A DNA stretch of 42,214 nucleotides, taken from the NCBI GenBank assembly GCA_018262235.1, contig JAGTRY010000022.1:1-42214 (forward strand). The letters are read 5' to 3'. The notes beneath the pieces are model-generated. The model was not told where the DNA came from. It made no database searches and worked only from the letters and a program-made list of their open reading frames with translations. Positions 1 through 7,995 of the stretch are shown here, in pieces. The DNA comes from Pseudomonadota bacterium. GTDB taxonomy: Bacteria > Pseudomonadota > Gammaproteobacteria > Burkholderiales > Rhodocyclaceae. A program made the position numbers and the translations under genes. Positions within the stretch are counted from its first letter, which is position 1. The number at the start of each line of letters is the position of its first letter.

Positions 1-186
1 GTATAAACCTGGTTCTGCTTACGGAATTCACCGTTACTATCCCTCTCATCCCCATAAAAATAATGTATCCCCAAAGTAAATACCAGGTTATCAATGATCT
101 CGTAGCTGACTTTGGGAGAAATCCTCCCCTGGTTATCGTCGGTAAAGCTCCAGACGATCTCCGGTAAGAGGCGATCATTATAAAAA
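1..186 (-). other. Outer-membrane beta-barrel-like segment fused at the window edge
   Basis: On the minus strand these bases encode about 60 residues with alternating aromatic and polar positions (for example PEIVWSFTDD, YEIIDNLVYTLGIHYFYGDE). This resembles the last strands of a DUF1302-type or porin-like outer-membrane protein, not an amidohydrolase. GC is about 44%, against over 60% immediately to the right. There is no stop codon before the edge. It is either a piece of a different replicon joined during assembly or a real recombination junction near base 186. Confidence 0.5.
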
Positions 187-866
187 TGGGTGCCGATCTT
201 CAAACCGTTGCGACGTGCCAGCAGGGCAATCCGGGTCAGGAAGTCCGGCGAGCAGGTGTCGGGTGCATGCGCCGTCAGATGCACATTGACCCGCCCCTCT
301 GAACTGCCGTGCCAGTGGTCGATGAAGGCCTCGGCGCCCGCAAGCATGCGGGTAGCCAGTTCGGGATCGAAGCGTCGTTCGCCGGCCAGCACCGAAGCGA
401 AATCCACATCGTTCAGGCGCGGGCTCACGAAGAGCCGCCCGCCCAGGCTGGCCATGCCGGCCACGATGGCATCCGCCTGCACGAAACTGTCGACCAGGGT
501 TGTGCAGCCGGCCTTGAGCGCTTCGAGCGCCCCCAGTTTCGACAAGGCCGCAGTCTCGTCGGGCGTGAGTTGCGAGGCTTGCGGCAAGCCGGGCGTGTAG
601 GAAGGCGCAAAGCCAAGATCCGGCGCCACGCCGCGCACGAAATTGAGCCCGGCGTGGTAGTGCATGTTGATGAAGCCGGGGCAGACGATGCGTCGCGAAA
701 GCTCCATCACACGGTCTGCCGTGGCGCCTTCCGGCACATGCTCGCCGACCCAGGCGATGCGCTCGCCGCAGATGCCGATCACGCCACGGGCGAGATTCTC
801 CCGGGCGGGGCCGACACCGACCAGCGCCGCGCCGGTGAGCAGAAGGTCGAAATGTTCAGGCTGCAT
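1..866 (-). CDS. Amidohydrolase, 5' part, running in frame into a foreign segment
   Basis: Starts at ATG 866, 10 bases after the ABC ATPase stop, so it is the last gene of the importer operon. The first ~226 residues are a metal-dependent amidohydrolase of the cytosine deaminase/chlorohydrolase type: an N-terminal beta-sandwich, then PGFINMHYHAG, which supplies the metal-binding His pair, a conserved HLTAHAPDTCS segment and a GTH motif near residue 226. Family members run to 450-480 residues, with further metal ligands after GTH. Here similarity stops right after GTHF and the frame continues into an unrelated beta-barrel-like sequence that leaves the window. The likely role is hydrolytic deamination or ring opening of a nitrogen heterocycle taken up by the adjacent importer; the substrate cannot be read. 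The N-terminal assignment is firm; whether this ORF exists as such is doubtful. Confidence 0.75.
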   Translation of the reverse strand, partial: MQPEHFDLLLTGAALVGVGPARENLARGVIGICGERIAWVGEHVPEGATADRVMELSRRIVCPGFINMHYHAGLNFVRGVAPDLGFAPSYTPGLPQASQLTPDETAALSKLGALEALKAGCTTLVDSFVQADAIVAGMASLGGRLFVSPRLNDVDFASVLAGERRFDPELATRMLAGAEAFIDHWHGSSEGRVNVHLTAHAPDTCSPDFLTRIALLARRNGLKIGTHFYNDRLLPEIVWSFTDDNQGRISPKVSYEIIDNLVFTLGIHYFYGDERDSNGEFRKQNQVY

Positions 867-876
867 CGTGAAATCC

Positions 877-1662
877 TCAGGCCGTTGCCATGTCGGCTTT
901 GGCCAGGGCGGATTCCTCCCGGATCAGGGCGAGGATATGCCGTTTGTATTCATTGAACTCGGGCGAGGTTGAGTCGCGCGGGCGCGGCAGATCGAGCTTG
1001 ATGAGTTCGCGGATGCGGCCCGGGCGGTGGGTCATGACGGCCACCTGGGTGCCGAGTACCAGCGCCTCGTCGACGCTGTGGGTCACGAAGACCACTGTTC
1101 CCTGATGACGCTGCCAGATCGCGACCAGCTCCTCCTGCATCTCGATCTTGGTCTGCGCATCGAGTGCCGCGAAAGGTTCATCCATCAGGATGACGGCGGG
1201 ATTGAGCAGCAGCGCACGGGCGATACCCACGCGTTGCGCCATGCCGCCGGAGAGCTCGGCCGGATAGTGGTTCTCGAAGCCGGTGAGCTTGACCATATCG
1301 ATGAAGGGCTGGGCCGCCGCACGACGCTCGTCGGCATTCTTGCCGGAGAGCTTGAGCGAGAAGGCCACGTTGTCCCACACCGGCAGCCAGGGCATCAGTG
1401 TCGCTTGCTGGAACACCATGCCGCGATCCGCTCCCGGGCGGGTTACCGGTTTGCCCGCCACCAGCACTTCACCTTCAGTGGCCGTCTCGAAACCGGCAAT
1501 CATGTTCAGCAGGGTGGATTTGCCGCAGCCGCTCGGGCCAAGCAGGCAGAGGAATTCATTGCTCTCGACAGACAGGTCGACATGGTCGATGGTGAGTAGC
1601 TCGCGGCCGCGCTTGCGGTCGGCGTAGATCTTGACGATGTTCTTCAGTTCGATGGAAGCCAT
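877..1662 (-). CDS. ABC transporter ATPase, nitrate/sulfonate/taurine (SsuB/TauB) type
   Basis: A 261-residue cytoplasmic ATPase that powers the importer made with the two upstream genes. Walker A GPSGCGKST lies near residue 43, the signature LSGGMAQR near 140, Walker B ILMDEPFAALD near 160 and the switch His in FVTHSVDEA near 195. Length and the MPWLPVWDNV Q-loop region match the SsuB/TauB/NrtD group. The start is an ATG preceded by GGAG. It lies 11 bases after the permease stop and 10 before the amidohydrolase start, consistent with one transcript. Family membership is clear. The substrate (sulfonate, nitrate, pyrimidine or another small organic) is not shown by sequence; the amidase and amidohydrolase neighbours favour an organic nitrogen compound. 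Confidence 0.92.
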   Translation of the reverse strand: MASIELKNIVKIYADRKRGRELLTIDHVDLSVESNEFLCLLGPSGCGKSTLLNMIAGFETATEGEVLVAGKPVTRPGADRGMVFQQATLMPWLPVWDNVAFSLKLSGKNADERRAAAQPFIDMVKLTGFENHYPAELSGGMAQRVGIARALLLNPAVILMDEPFAALDAQTKIEMQEELVAIWQRHQGTVVFVTHSVDEALVLGTQVAVMTHRPGRIRELIKLDLPRPRDSTSPEFNEYKRHILALIREESALAKADMATA

Positions 1663-1673
1663 GAAGCTCTCCT

Positions 1674-2489
1674 TCAGTGATTGCGGCCCTGCACGGTCTG
1701 CCCGTGCTGCCAGTGCAGGATGCGGCCCATGACGATCTTGATCGCCCCATCGGTCAGGAAGCCCAGCAGACCGATGCTGATCATCGCGGCGATGACCAGA
1801 TCAAAGCGCATGAAGTAATAGGAATCCCAGAGCACGTAACCCAGCCCGCTCTTCACCGCGACCATCTCGGCGGTGACGGTGAGCATCCAGGCCGAACCGA
1901 TGGCGATCCGCAGTCCGGAGAAGATGCTCGGCAGTGCGGCAGGCAGGACTACGTAGCGCAGGATCTGCCCTTCACCCGCACCCATCATCGAAGCGGCGCG
2001 GATCAGGTTGCGGTCCACCGTCTTCACGCCATGGATCGCGTTCATCAGCACCGGAAAGAAAGCCCCGAGAAAGACCAGGAAGATGGCCGGCTTGTTGGCA
2101 ATGCCGAACCAGATGATCGCCAGCGGAATCCACGACACCGGTGGCACCGGGCGCAGCATCTGGATGGTGGGCTCGATGGTGCGTTCCACCCAGCGCCACC
2201 AGCCGATGGCCACGCCCAGGGCGATCCCGGTGACGGCGGCGATCGAGTAGCCGGCAAACACCCGCAGGCTGCTCGACAAGGCATCGAAGATCCAGCGACC
2301 TGAATTGGCTTGCGACGATTCGTCGATGCCGAAGACCCAGTCGGCCCAGGTTACGCACACCGTGGAAGGCGCGGGCAGCAGCGAGGCCGGAAGCAGCCCG
2401 GAACGCGACAGGCATTCCCAGGCAAGGATCAGTACCACCGGAACGATGAAACGGTCCCGATGATCCCGGATTGAAGCAAGCCAGTTCAT
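1674..2489 (-). CDS. ABC transporter permease, SsuC/TauC family
   Basis: An inner-membrane permease of 271 residues with about six hydrophobic helices and the BPD_transp_1 EAA-loop region (RAASMMGAGEGQILRYVVLPAALP, residues near 170-195) that docks the ATPase. I place the start at ATG 2489 (MNWLAS). The AGGAG at 2499-2503 lies 9 bases upstream, whereas an alternative ATG at 2495 would sit only 3 bases from it. It lies between the binding protein and ATPase genes of the same importer. Confident on family, none on substrate. Confidence 0.9.
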   Translation of the reverse strand: MNWLASIRDHRDRFIVPVVLILAWECLSRSGLLPASLLPAPSTVCVTWADWVFGIDESSQANSGRWIFDALSSSLRVFAGYSIAAVTGIALGVAIGWWRWVERTIEPTIQMLRPVPPVSWIPLAIIWFGIANKPAIFLVFLGAFFPVLMNAIHGVKTVDRNLIRAASMMGAGEGQILRYVVLPAALPSIFSGLRIAIGSAWMLTVTAEMVAVKSGLGYVLWDSYYFMRFDLVIAAMISIGLLGFLTDGAIKIVMGRILHWQHGQTVQGRNH

Positions 2490-2508
2490 GGTCATGATCT
2501 CCTGTTAC

Positions 2509-3510
2509 TCAGTAGCCCAGTTCGGTCTTGGGCTTGCCAGTCACTGCTGACAGGAAGCTGTAGTCCATATGCTTGTCGACATCGGCCGAGACATCCTTGG
2601 ACACATACTTCAGGTCTTTCATCATCACGGCGATGGCCTGGGCCTGCTTGCGATGCATGGCGTAATCCGGGAAGGCGTTCTTGAGCGCTTCGTTGGCAAT
2701 CGTGGCGTCCATCGCGGTGTACTTGTTGATCACGTCCACCCAGGCTTTGCGGTCGGTCTTGAGCTTGTCGACAAGCTTCACCACGGCGCCAACGGTGGCC
2801 TGCACACCCTTCGGATCATTCTTGATCACATCGGAGCGGGTCACGATCAGGTTGGTGAGATTGCCGGCGGCCTGGTTGTAAGGCAGCGCGAAACTCTTGC
2901 CGACGCCAGACAGACGGATCTGCGAAGCAAAGGGCTCGACCGAACAGATCATCTCCACCTCACCGCGTTGCAAGGCCGCCGCGTGGTCGGATGGATTCGG
3001 GATGTTGACGAACTGGATGTCCTTGTTCGGGTTGATGCCGTGGAGCATCAGTTCGCCGCGCATGTGGATGTCCTGCGCATTGCCGCGTGAGGCGGCGACA
3101 CGGAAGGGCTTGTCCTTGGCCTTGTAGTCGGCGATGAGTTTCTTGAGCCCGTCCCAGTCGTTTTCCTTGAGGTCGATGCCCTTGGCGGTCAGGATTTCGG
3201 AGCCCCCATTGACCTGGCCAGAGATGGCAACCACATCGAAGCCCTTGTCGAGTGCGGTCACATAGTGAAGATAGGTGACCTGGGCCACGTCGATGCTCTT
3301 CGAGACCAGCGCGGTCAGCACGTCATTCCCCGAATTGAAGGCATTGGCCTCGATATCGGCGTCAGTGGTCAGCCCCGGTGTGAGGGACATCGGCAGACAG
3401 TGGGCGCATTTGGCGAAACCGAGTTTGATCGTCGGTTTGGCCTGCGCAAAAGCAGCACCCGGCACAGCGAGTGCAGCAGCAAGAACGAGAGGGAGGATTT
3501 TCTTGAACAT
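2509..3510 (-). CDS. ABC transporter periplasmic substrate-binding protein (SsuA/THI5-like)
   Basis: A 333-residue periplasmic binding protein and first gene of the leftward operon. ATG 3510 is chosen because it opens a clean Sec signal peptide (MFKKILPLVLAAALAVPGAA, cleavage after AFA near residue 22) and has GGAG 6 bases upstream; a longer in-frame extension has neither. The mature protein begins with a short beta strand followed by CAHC, two cysteines close to where ligand-binding loops lie in NMT1/SsuA proteins. Further on are the alternating hinge segments typical of this fold (VAISGQVNGGSEILTAKGID; FVNIPNPSDHAAALQRGEVE). The CAHC pair could form a disulfide or bind metal; that is inference. 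Divergent from the GntR gene, which probably controls it. Confidence 0.88.
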   Translation of the reverse strand: MFKKILPLVLAAALAVPGAAFAQAKPTIKLGFAKCAHCLPMSLTPGLTTDADIEANAFNSGNDVLTALVSKSIDVAQVTYLHYVTALDKGFDVVAISGQVNGGSEILTAKGIDLKENDWDGLKKLIADYKAKDKPFRVAASRGNAQDIHMRGELMLHGINPNKDIQFVNIPNPSDHAAALQRGEVEMICSVEPFASQIRLSGVGKSFALPYNQAAGNLTNLIVTRSDVIKNDPKGVQATVGAVVKLVDKLKTDRKAWVDVINKYTAMDATIANEALKNAFPDYAMHRKQAQAIAVMMKDLKYVSKDVSADVDKHMDYSFLSAVTGKPKTELGY

Positions 3511-3597
3511 GGCGACTCCGGCAAAAACAGCGAAATTCAGGGAGGGAACAATTCGTCTTCTCGCTCGCCACACATTTGCCACAAACGAATCAGAGAA

Positions 3598-3762
3598 TTG
3601 TGACAACACACTAGCAACACGCATGCCACAACCGTCTGGTAAAGGATTGCGCCATTTTCAGGTCTGAACGGAGCCTCGTTCTGCACGCCATCGGTGCGTG
3701 ATGCACCAACCTGAAACACGATAGCCACAGTGTTGTGACAATATTCTTTTAGAGCGTGACAA
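3598..3762. promoter_or_regulatory. Candidate operators TTGTGACAA between importer and GntR genes
   Basis: The 315-base divergent gap (3511-3825) holds two identical perfect inverted repeats TTGTGACAA (TTGT-G-ACAA) at 3598-3606 and 3733-3741, plus a half-match GTGACAA at 3756-3762 and a weaker TTGCCACAA at 3576-3584. FCD-type GntR regulators bind short palindromes with a TNGT-N-ACNA core, so these are good candidate sites for the regulator at 3826. One box lies on the importer side, the other on the regulator side. The gap also has GGTGC/GCACC arms at 3693-3707. No promoter hexamers are convincing enough to name. Confidence 0.55.
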
Positions 3763-3825
3763 TCATTCCCTCTCCCGCTTAGAATCCATTCCAGTTCCCG
3801 TCATATCCCGCTGGAAGACCTTGTC

Positions 3826-4554
3826 ATGACAGAAAAAACACTTGTCCGCCCGCTCCGCCGATCTCCGCTGCCTTCAACCGAAGCCGATGTCGGTGCGAGC
3901 GCCGAGACGGTATACGAGCGCATCGTCCAGGCGATCATGGAACATCGCTTGCCGCCGGGAACAAAGCTTGTCGAGGAGAAACTGGCCAGCGTGTTCCGCA
4001 TCACCCGTACCCGGGTGCGCGAAGTGCTGCTGCGCATGGCGCATGAAGGTCTGGTCAATGCCATCCCGAACCGGGGTTCGTTCATTGCCAGCCCGTCGGT
4101 CGAGGAGGCCCGCCAGATCTTCGATGCGCGCCGCATTCTCGAACCGGCACTGGTGCGCTGTCTGGTGGCACGTGCTACCCCCGAGGACATTGCACGTCTG
4201 CGCGAGCACGTGGCACTCGAACGTCAGGCCCGTGCCGAAGATGATCGCCGGGCGATCATCCGTTTGTCCGGCGAGTTCCATCTGCTGATGGCCGAGATGG
4301 TCGGCAATCCGCAGCTTACCAAGGTGCTGCGCGAACTGGCCTCGCTGACCTGCCTGATCATCCTGCTCTACGATTCACCGAACATGCCGGCTTGCCCGAA
4401 TCATGAACACAGCGAACTGATCGACGTCATCGAAGCGCGCGACGAAACGGCCGCCGTGAAAGCCGTGGTTGAACACCTGCAGCATATCCAGGAAACGCTG
4501 GATCTTTCGGGCGACGATGGTCCCGAGATCGATCTTGAAGACATCTTTGCCTGA
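3826..4554 (+). CDS. GntR-family transcriptional regulator, FCD type
   Basis: A 242-residue DNA-binding regulator. Residues ~27-95 form the GntR winged helix-turn-helix (VYERIVQAIMEHRLPPGTKL, then the recognition region ITRTRVREVLLRMAHEGLV and the NRGSFIASP wing). Residues ~100-225 are an all-helical FCD effector domain with conserved Arg/His ligand positions (EFHLLMAEMVGNP; H at NHEHSELIDVI). FCD regulators sense small carboxylic acids, often through a bound metal. Its gene diverges from the importer operon, and its stop is 7 bases before the amidase, so it is the first gene of the rightward operon. It probably represses or activates both arms through the TTGTGACAA boxes. Confidence 0.92.
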   Translation: MTEKTLVRPLRRSPLPSTEADVGASAETVYERIVQAIMEHRLPPGTKLVEEKLASVFRITRTRVREVLLRMAHEGLVNAIPNRGSFIASPSVEEARQIFDARRILEPALVRCLVARATPEDIARLREHVALERQARAEDDRRAIIRLSGEFHLLMAEMVGNPQLTKVLRELASLTCLIILLYDSPNMPACPNHEHSELIDVIEARDETAAVKAVVEHLQHIQETLDLSGDDGPEIDLEDIFA

Positions 4555-4561
4555 GCCGGTC

Positions 4562-5956
4562 ATGCTTCACCAACTGTCTGCCGGCCGTATTGCCAGCGAA
4601 GTCCAGCGGGGTTCGCTGCGTGTGCGCGATGTGGCAGAGGCCGTCTGTCAGCGTGTCGGGGCATTCAATCCGTCGCTCAATGCCTTCGTCGATTTCGACC
4701 GCACGCGGGTGCTGCAGCAGGCCGATGACATCCAGCAGCGTCTGGTGGCCGGTGAACAGCTGGCCCTGGCAGGGGTGCCGGTCAGCGTGAAAGACAATCT
4801 GTGGGTGGCAGGGCGGCCGGCCACGTGTGGCTCGCGGGTCTTCGCGGAGTTCATCGCGCCGCGCGACAGCTGGAGCGTGGCCCGCCTGCGTGAAGCCGGC
4901 GCACTGATCCTGGGGCAGACCAACTGCTCTGAATTCGCCTGCAAGGGAGTGACCAGCAATCCCTTGCATGGCGCCACACGCAATCCCTGGAATCCTGCGC
5001 TCACGCCCGGTGGCTCATCCGGCGGTGCCGTCGCCGCCGTTGCTGCCGGCCTTGGCCCGCTCGCCCTGGCAACCGATTCCGGGGGCTCCACCCGGCGCCC
5101 TGCCGCGCATACCGGGCTCGTCGGCTTCAAACCGACAGCAGGGCGGGTGCCGCATCCCTGGGGCTTTCCCGATCCGACCCAGATCCTCAATGCGATCGGC
5201 CCGATCGGCCGCTCGGTGAGCGATGTCGAATTGATGTTCCGCACCCTGGCCGGCCATCACGGCGCGGACCCGCTGGCTTCACCCTGTCTGCCCGAAGCGG
5301 GCGCCCCCGCAGCACGCATCGCCTGGTCGCCGGACCTCGGACTCGGCTATCCACTCGACGAAGCGGTTCAGCAGTGTCTCGAAAACAGCATCGACCGCCT
5401 GCGCAAGGCGGGCTGGCAGATCGAAGAGGCTTCTCCGCAATGGCCTGCGTCGCTTGCCGACACCAATCTGATGGCCCTGCAGCACGCAGGTCTGGCCGAA
5501 CTTTTCGGCGTACGCCATCAGCATGATCCGGACATCTTCGATCCACAGATTGCGGCCCAGATCGAAGCCGGGCGCAGCATCAGCGGCGCTGCCGTGGCGA
5601 AGCTGTTGCTGACGCGCGAGCAGATCGTGGCGCAGCTTGCCGGCTTCTTCGAACAATACGACTTGCTGTTGTGCCCCACCGTGCCTTGCGAAGCCTGGCC
5701 ACTCGATCAGCTCGGCCCGGCGAAAATCGGTGGCCGCCCTGCCGGCCAGCGCGGGCATGCCGTGTTCACTCCGCTCTTCAATCATGCCGGCGTGCCTGCA
5801 CTCTCGCTGCCCTGTGGCTTCGGCGCGCAAGGCCTGCCAGTGGGCCTGCAGATCGTGGGGCCGCGCTTTGCCGACCTCGGCGTACTTGCAGCAGCTGCCC
5901 GTATCGAAAGCCTGCTCGGGCTGGACTTTGCCTGCCCGATGCTGAACCTGCCCTGA
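4562..5956 (+). CDS. Amidase signature family hydrolase
   Basis: A 464-residue cytoplasmic amidase. The catalytic set is visible: Lys77 in VSVKDN, the cis-Ser region in TPGGSSGGAVA (residues 148-158) and the nucleophile Ser176 in TDSGGSTRRPA. The Gly/Ser-rich core and total length fit the amidase signature (GatA/AtzE-like) family. I start at ATG 4562 (MLHQLSAG), 7 bases after the GntR stop; upstream in-frame sequence overlaps the GntR gene and is not conserved in character. It presumably cleaves an amide produced from, or identical to, the imported compound. AtzE-like carboxybiuret hydrolases and allophanate hydrolases are related, but nothing in the sequence fixes the substrate. Confidence 0.9.
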   Translation: MLHQLSAGRIASEVQRGSLRVRDVAEAVCQRVGAFNPSLNAFVDFDRTRVLQQADDIQQRLVAGEQLALAGVPVSVKDNLWVAGRPATCGSRVFAEFIAPRDSWSVARLREAGALILGQTNCSEFACKGVTSNPLHGATRNPWNPALTPGGSSGGAVAAVAAGLGPLALATDSGGSTRRPAAHTGLVGFKPTAGRVPHPWGFPDPTQILNAIGPIGRSVSDVELMFRTLAGHHGADPLASPCLPEAGAPAARIAWSPDLGLGYPLDEAVQQCLENSIDRLRKAGWQIEEASPQWPASLADTNLMALQHAGLAELFGVRHQHDPDIFDPQIAAQIEAGRSISGAAVAKLLLTREQIVAQLAGFFEQYDLLLCPTVPCEAWPLDQLGPAKIGGRPAGQRGHAVFTPLFNHAGVPALSLPCGFGAQGLPVGLQIVGPRFADLGVLAAAARIESLLGLDFACPMLNLP

Positions 5957-5969
5957 ACCGGAGCCTGCC

Positions 5970-6716
5970 ATGCGCCTGCTGATCGTCAATCCCAACATTT
6001 CGCAAAGCGTCACCGATCTGATCGAGGCCGAGGCCAGGCGCACCGCCTCCGCGCAGACGCAGATCACCATGGCCACCGCCAGTGCGGGCGTGGCCTACAT
6101 CGAGACCCGCTTCGAAGCCTTGCTGGGCGGGCATGCCGTGGCTTGCATCGCTGGCGAGCAGGCTGGCACTTACGATGCCTTGATCGTGGCTGCGTTTGGC
6201 GATCCCGGGTTGGCAGCGCTGAAGGAAGTGCTGGACGTACCGGTGGTCGGCATGACAGAAGCCGCATTGATGAGCGCCTGCCTGCTCGGCCAGCGTTTTT
6301 CCATCGTCGCGATCTCGGCGCGGATCACCGCCTGGTATCGCGAAACCGTTGCTGCCAACGGACTGCTCGGACGGCTCGCCAGCATCCGCCATCTGGATCG
6401 GCCGCTGCGCGACGCGGGCAGCGTGCAGGAAGATCACGGCGCACGCCTCGTCGAATTGTGTGAAGCCGCCGTACGGGAAGATGGCGCCGATGTCATCATC
6501 CTCGCTGGAGCGCCCCTGGCCGGGCTTGCCCGCACGGTGGCCGGCCAGCTGCCGGTGCCGGTGGTCGACGGCGTATCGAGTGCGGTACGCCATGCCGAAA
6601 CGCTGGTCGCGCTCGGTCCCCGCAAAGCCAGCCAGGGCAGCTTTGCTGCGCCGCCGATCAAACCCTACGCCAATCTTCCGGCAGGGATCGAAGCGCTGCT
6701 GCGCCGGGGCGCCTGA
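5970..6716 (+). CDS. Asp/Glu/hydantoin racemase family protein lacking the usual cysteines
   Basis: 248 residues with the N-terminal VNPNIS motif and the two-lobed fold signature (DALIVAAFGDPGL near 69-81; ADVIILAGAPLAGL near 173-186) of hydantoin/allantoin racemases (HyuE/HpxA). Those enzymes use a cysteine in each lobe, in ACFDDPG-like and LGCAGM-like motifs. By my alignment the matching positions here are Ala75 and Gly180, so two-base racemisation looks impossible. It could be a decarboxylase- or isomerase-like relative, or a binding protein. It follows the amidase by 13 bases in the rightward operon and is its last gene; the next gene is convergent. Confidence 0.8.
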   Translation: MRLLIVNPNISQSVTDLIEAEARRTASAQTQITMATASAGVAYIETRFEALLGGHAVACIAGEQAGTYDALIVAAFGDPGLAALKEVLDVPVVGMTEAALMSACLLGQRFSIVAISARITAWYRETVAANGLLGRLASIRHLDRPLRDAGSVQEDHGARLVELCEAAVREDGADVIILAGAPLAGLARTVAGQLPVPVVDGVSSAVRHAETLVALGPRKASQGSFAAPPIKPYANLPAGIEALLRRGA

Positions 6717-6738
6717 AGGGCTTGCCGCTTGTGCTGGT

Positions 6739-7995
6739 TTAGTCTGAAGAATCGGCCATGATCAGCGCCTGGATGCGGGCACCGTTTTCCTGTCGCCAGG
6801 GCAGCACGATGTCGCCAGGCATCGGTTTTGCCAGCAGAAAACCCTGGACTTGCTGGCATCCCAGACTTTGCAGCAAGCGCAATTCAAGTTCAGTTTCCAC
6901 CCCTTCGGCCAGCGTGTTCAGACCCAGATCGCATCCCATGCGGATGACTGAACCGAGGATGGTGCGCAGGCTGTTCCTGTCCGGTGCGCCGCTGACGAAG
7001 GAACGGTCGATCTTGAGTTCGGTCAGCGGCAGCCGGGCGAGCTGTTGGGTTGTGGAGAAGCCGGTGCCGTAGTCGTCCATCGACAAGCCGAAGCCCTTCA
7101 AACGCAGGCGGCCAAGTGCTCCAAGGCCGGCCCCCATGTCGGAAATGAGTGCCGACTCGGTGATCTCGATGATGATTTGTGATGGAGCAACCCCTGCATT
7201 GAGGGTGCGTTTGATGACTTCGTTCACAAAGTTGTTTTCAGTCAGCGAAAGGGCCGAGAGGTTCACGGCAATGCTCGGCGTGAAGCCCTCGCGCTGCCAA
7301 ACCTGACTCTGCAGCAAGACAGCATCCAGCATCACCATGGTGAGCTGGGTGATCATGCCATTGTCTTCAGCGACGGGAATGAAGGCTGCAGGAGAGACCA
7401 TGCCACGAGTGGGGCTGGACCAGCGCGCCAGGGCTTCGAGCCCGAGGATCTGTCCACTCTTGAGGCAGAACTTGGGTTGATAGTGGGGCTGGATCTGGCC
7501 CTTGATCAGCGCTTCGCTGACCTCTTCAGGACTGACTTCGGTTTCGGCGCGCCGATGGGATTGGCGAACTTCCAGGATGTGGTCGAAGTATCTGAGTGCT
7601 GTTTTCAGGATCTCGGCTGTGAAAGGCTTTTCGAAAGCGCCCAGGATGGGCAGGCCCAACTCACGGCACATGGTTTCGACCGAGCTGACCAGGGATGCAT
7701 GCGTGGCGCTGGCGATCAGAACGGGAGGGCGGTAGTTTTCATTGGCCAGGGCCTGGAGCATCTCGATGCCGTCCATTTTCGGCATTTCAAGATCCACGAC
7801 CAGCAATGCAGGGGGCGGAAACAGGTTGCGGATGGCTTCCAGCCCCGCCAGACCATCTCCTGCTTCGTAGACCCGCTGGATGCCTGCCTGTCGCAATATC
7901 TCGACCGCATTCAGGCGTTGTACCGGGCTGTCGTCAATGACCAATGCGCCATGCAACAGGAGAAGGGGGTGCAGTTTGATGCCAGGCATGTTCAT
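6739..7995 (-). CDS. Response regulator with EAL phosphodiesterase output
   Basis: 418 residues: a receiver domain (acidic pair in ALVIDDSP, phosphoacceptor Asp in [11 protein letters not shown] near residue 75, Lys in AFEKPF) followed by an EAL domain (about 160-405). The EAL catalytic set seems complete: EALARW, Asn in AVNLSAL, Glu in [12 protein letters not shown], Lys in LKIDRSF, and EGVET. So it should hydrolyse c-di-GMP to pGpG when active. Its ATG overlaps the cheB stop (ATGA), and it is the last gene of the chemotaxis operon. CheA is the obvious phosphate donor, which would couple chemotaxis to c-di-GMP level; that link is inference. Confidence 0.93.
   Translation of the reverse strand: MNMPGIKLHPLLLLHGALVIDDSPVQRLNAVEILRQAGIQRVYEAGDGLAGLEAIRNLFPPPALLVVDLEMPKMDGIEMLQALANENYRPPVLIASATHASLVSSVETMCRELGLPILGAFEKPFTAEILKTALRYFDHILEVRQSHRRAETEVSPEEVSEALIKGQIQPHYQPKFCLKSGQILGLEALARWSSPTRGMVSPAAFIPVAEDNGMITQLTMVMLDAVLLQSQVWQREGFTPSIAVNLSALSLTENNFVNEVIKRTLNAGVAPSQIIIEITESALISDMGAGLGALGRLRLKGFGLSMDDYGTGFSTTQQLARLPLTELKIDRSFVSGAPDRNSLRTILGSVIRMGCDLGLNTLAEGVETELELRLLQSLGCQQVQGFLLAKPMPGDIVLPWRQENGARIQALIMADSSD

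Noticed and set aside
309-956. Long open frames opposite the amidohydrolase, importer and chemotaxis genes
   Set aside because: They are antisense readings of clearly identified genes, rich in Arg/Pro/His, as expected in GC-rich DNA.
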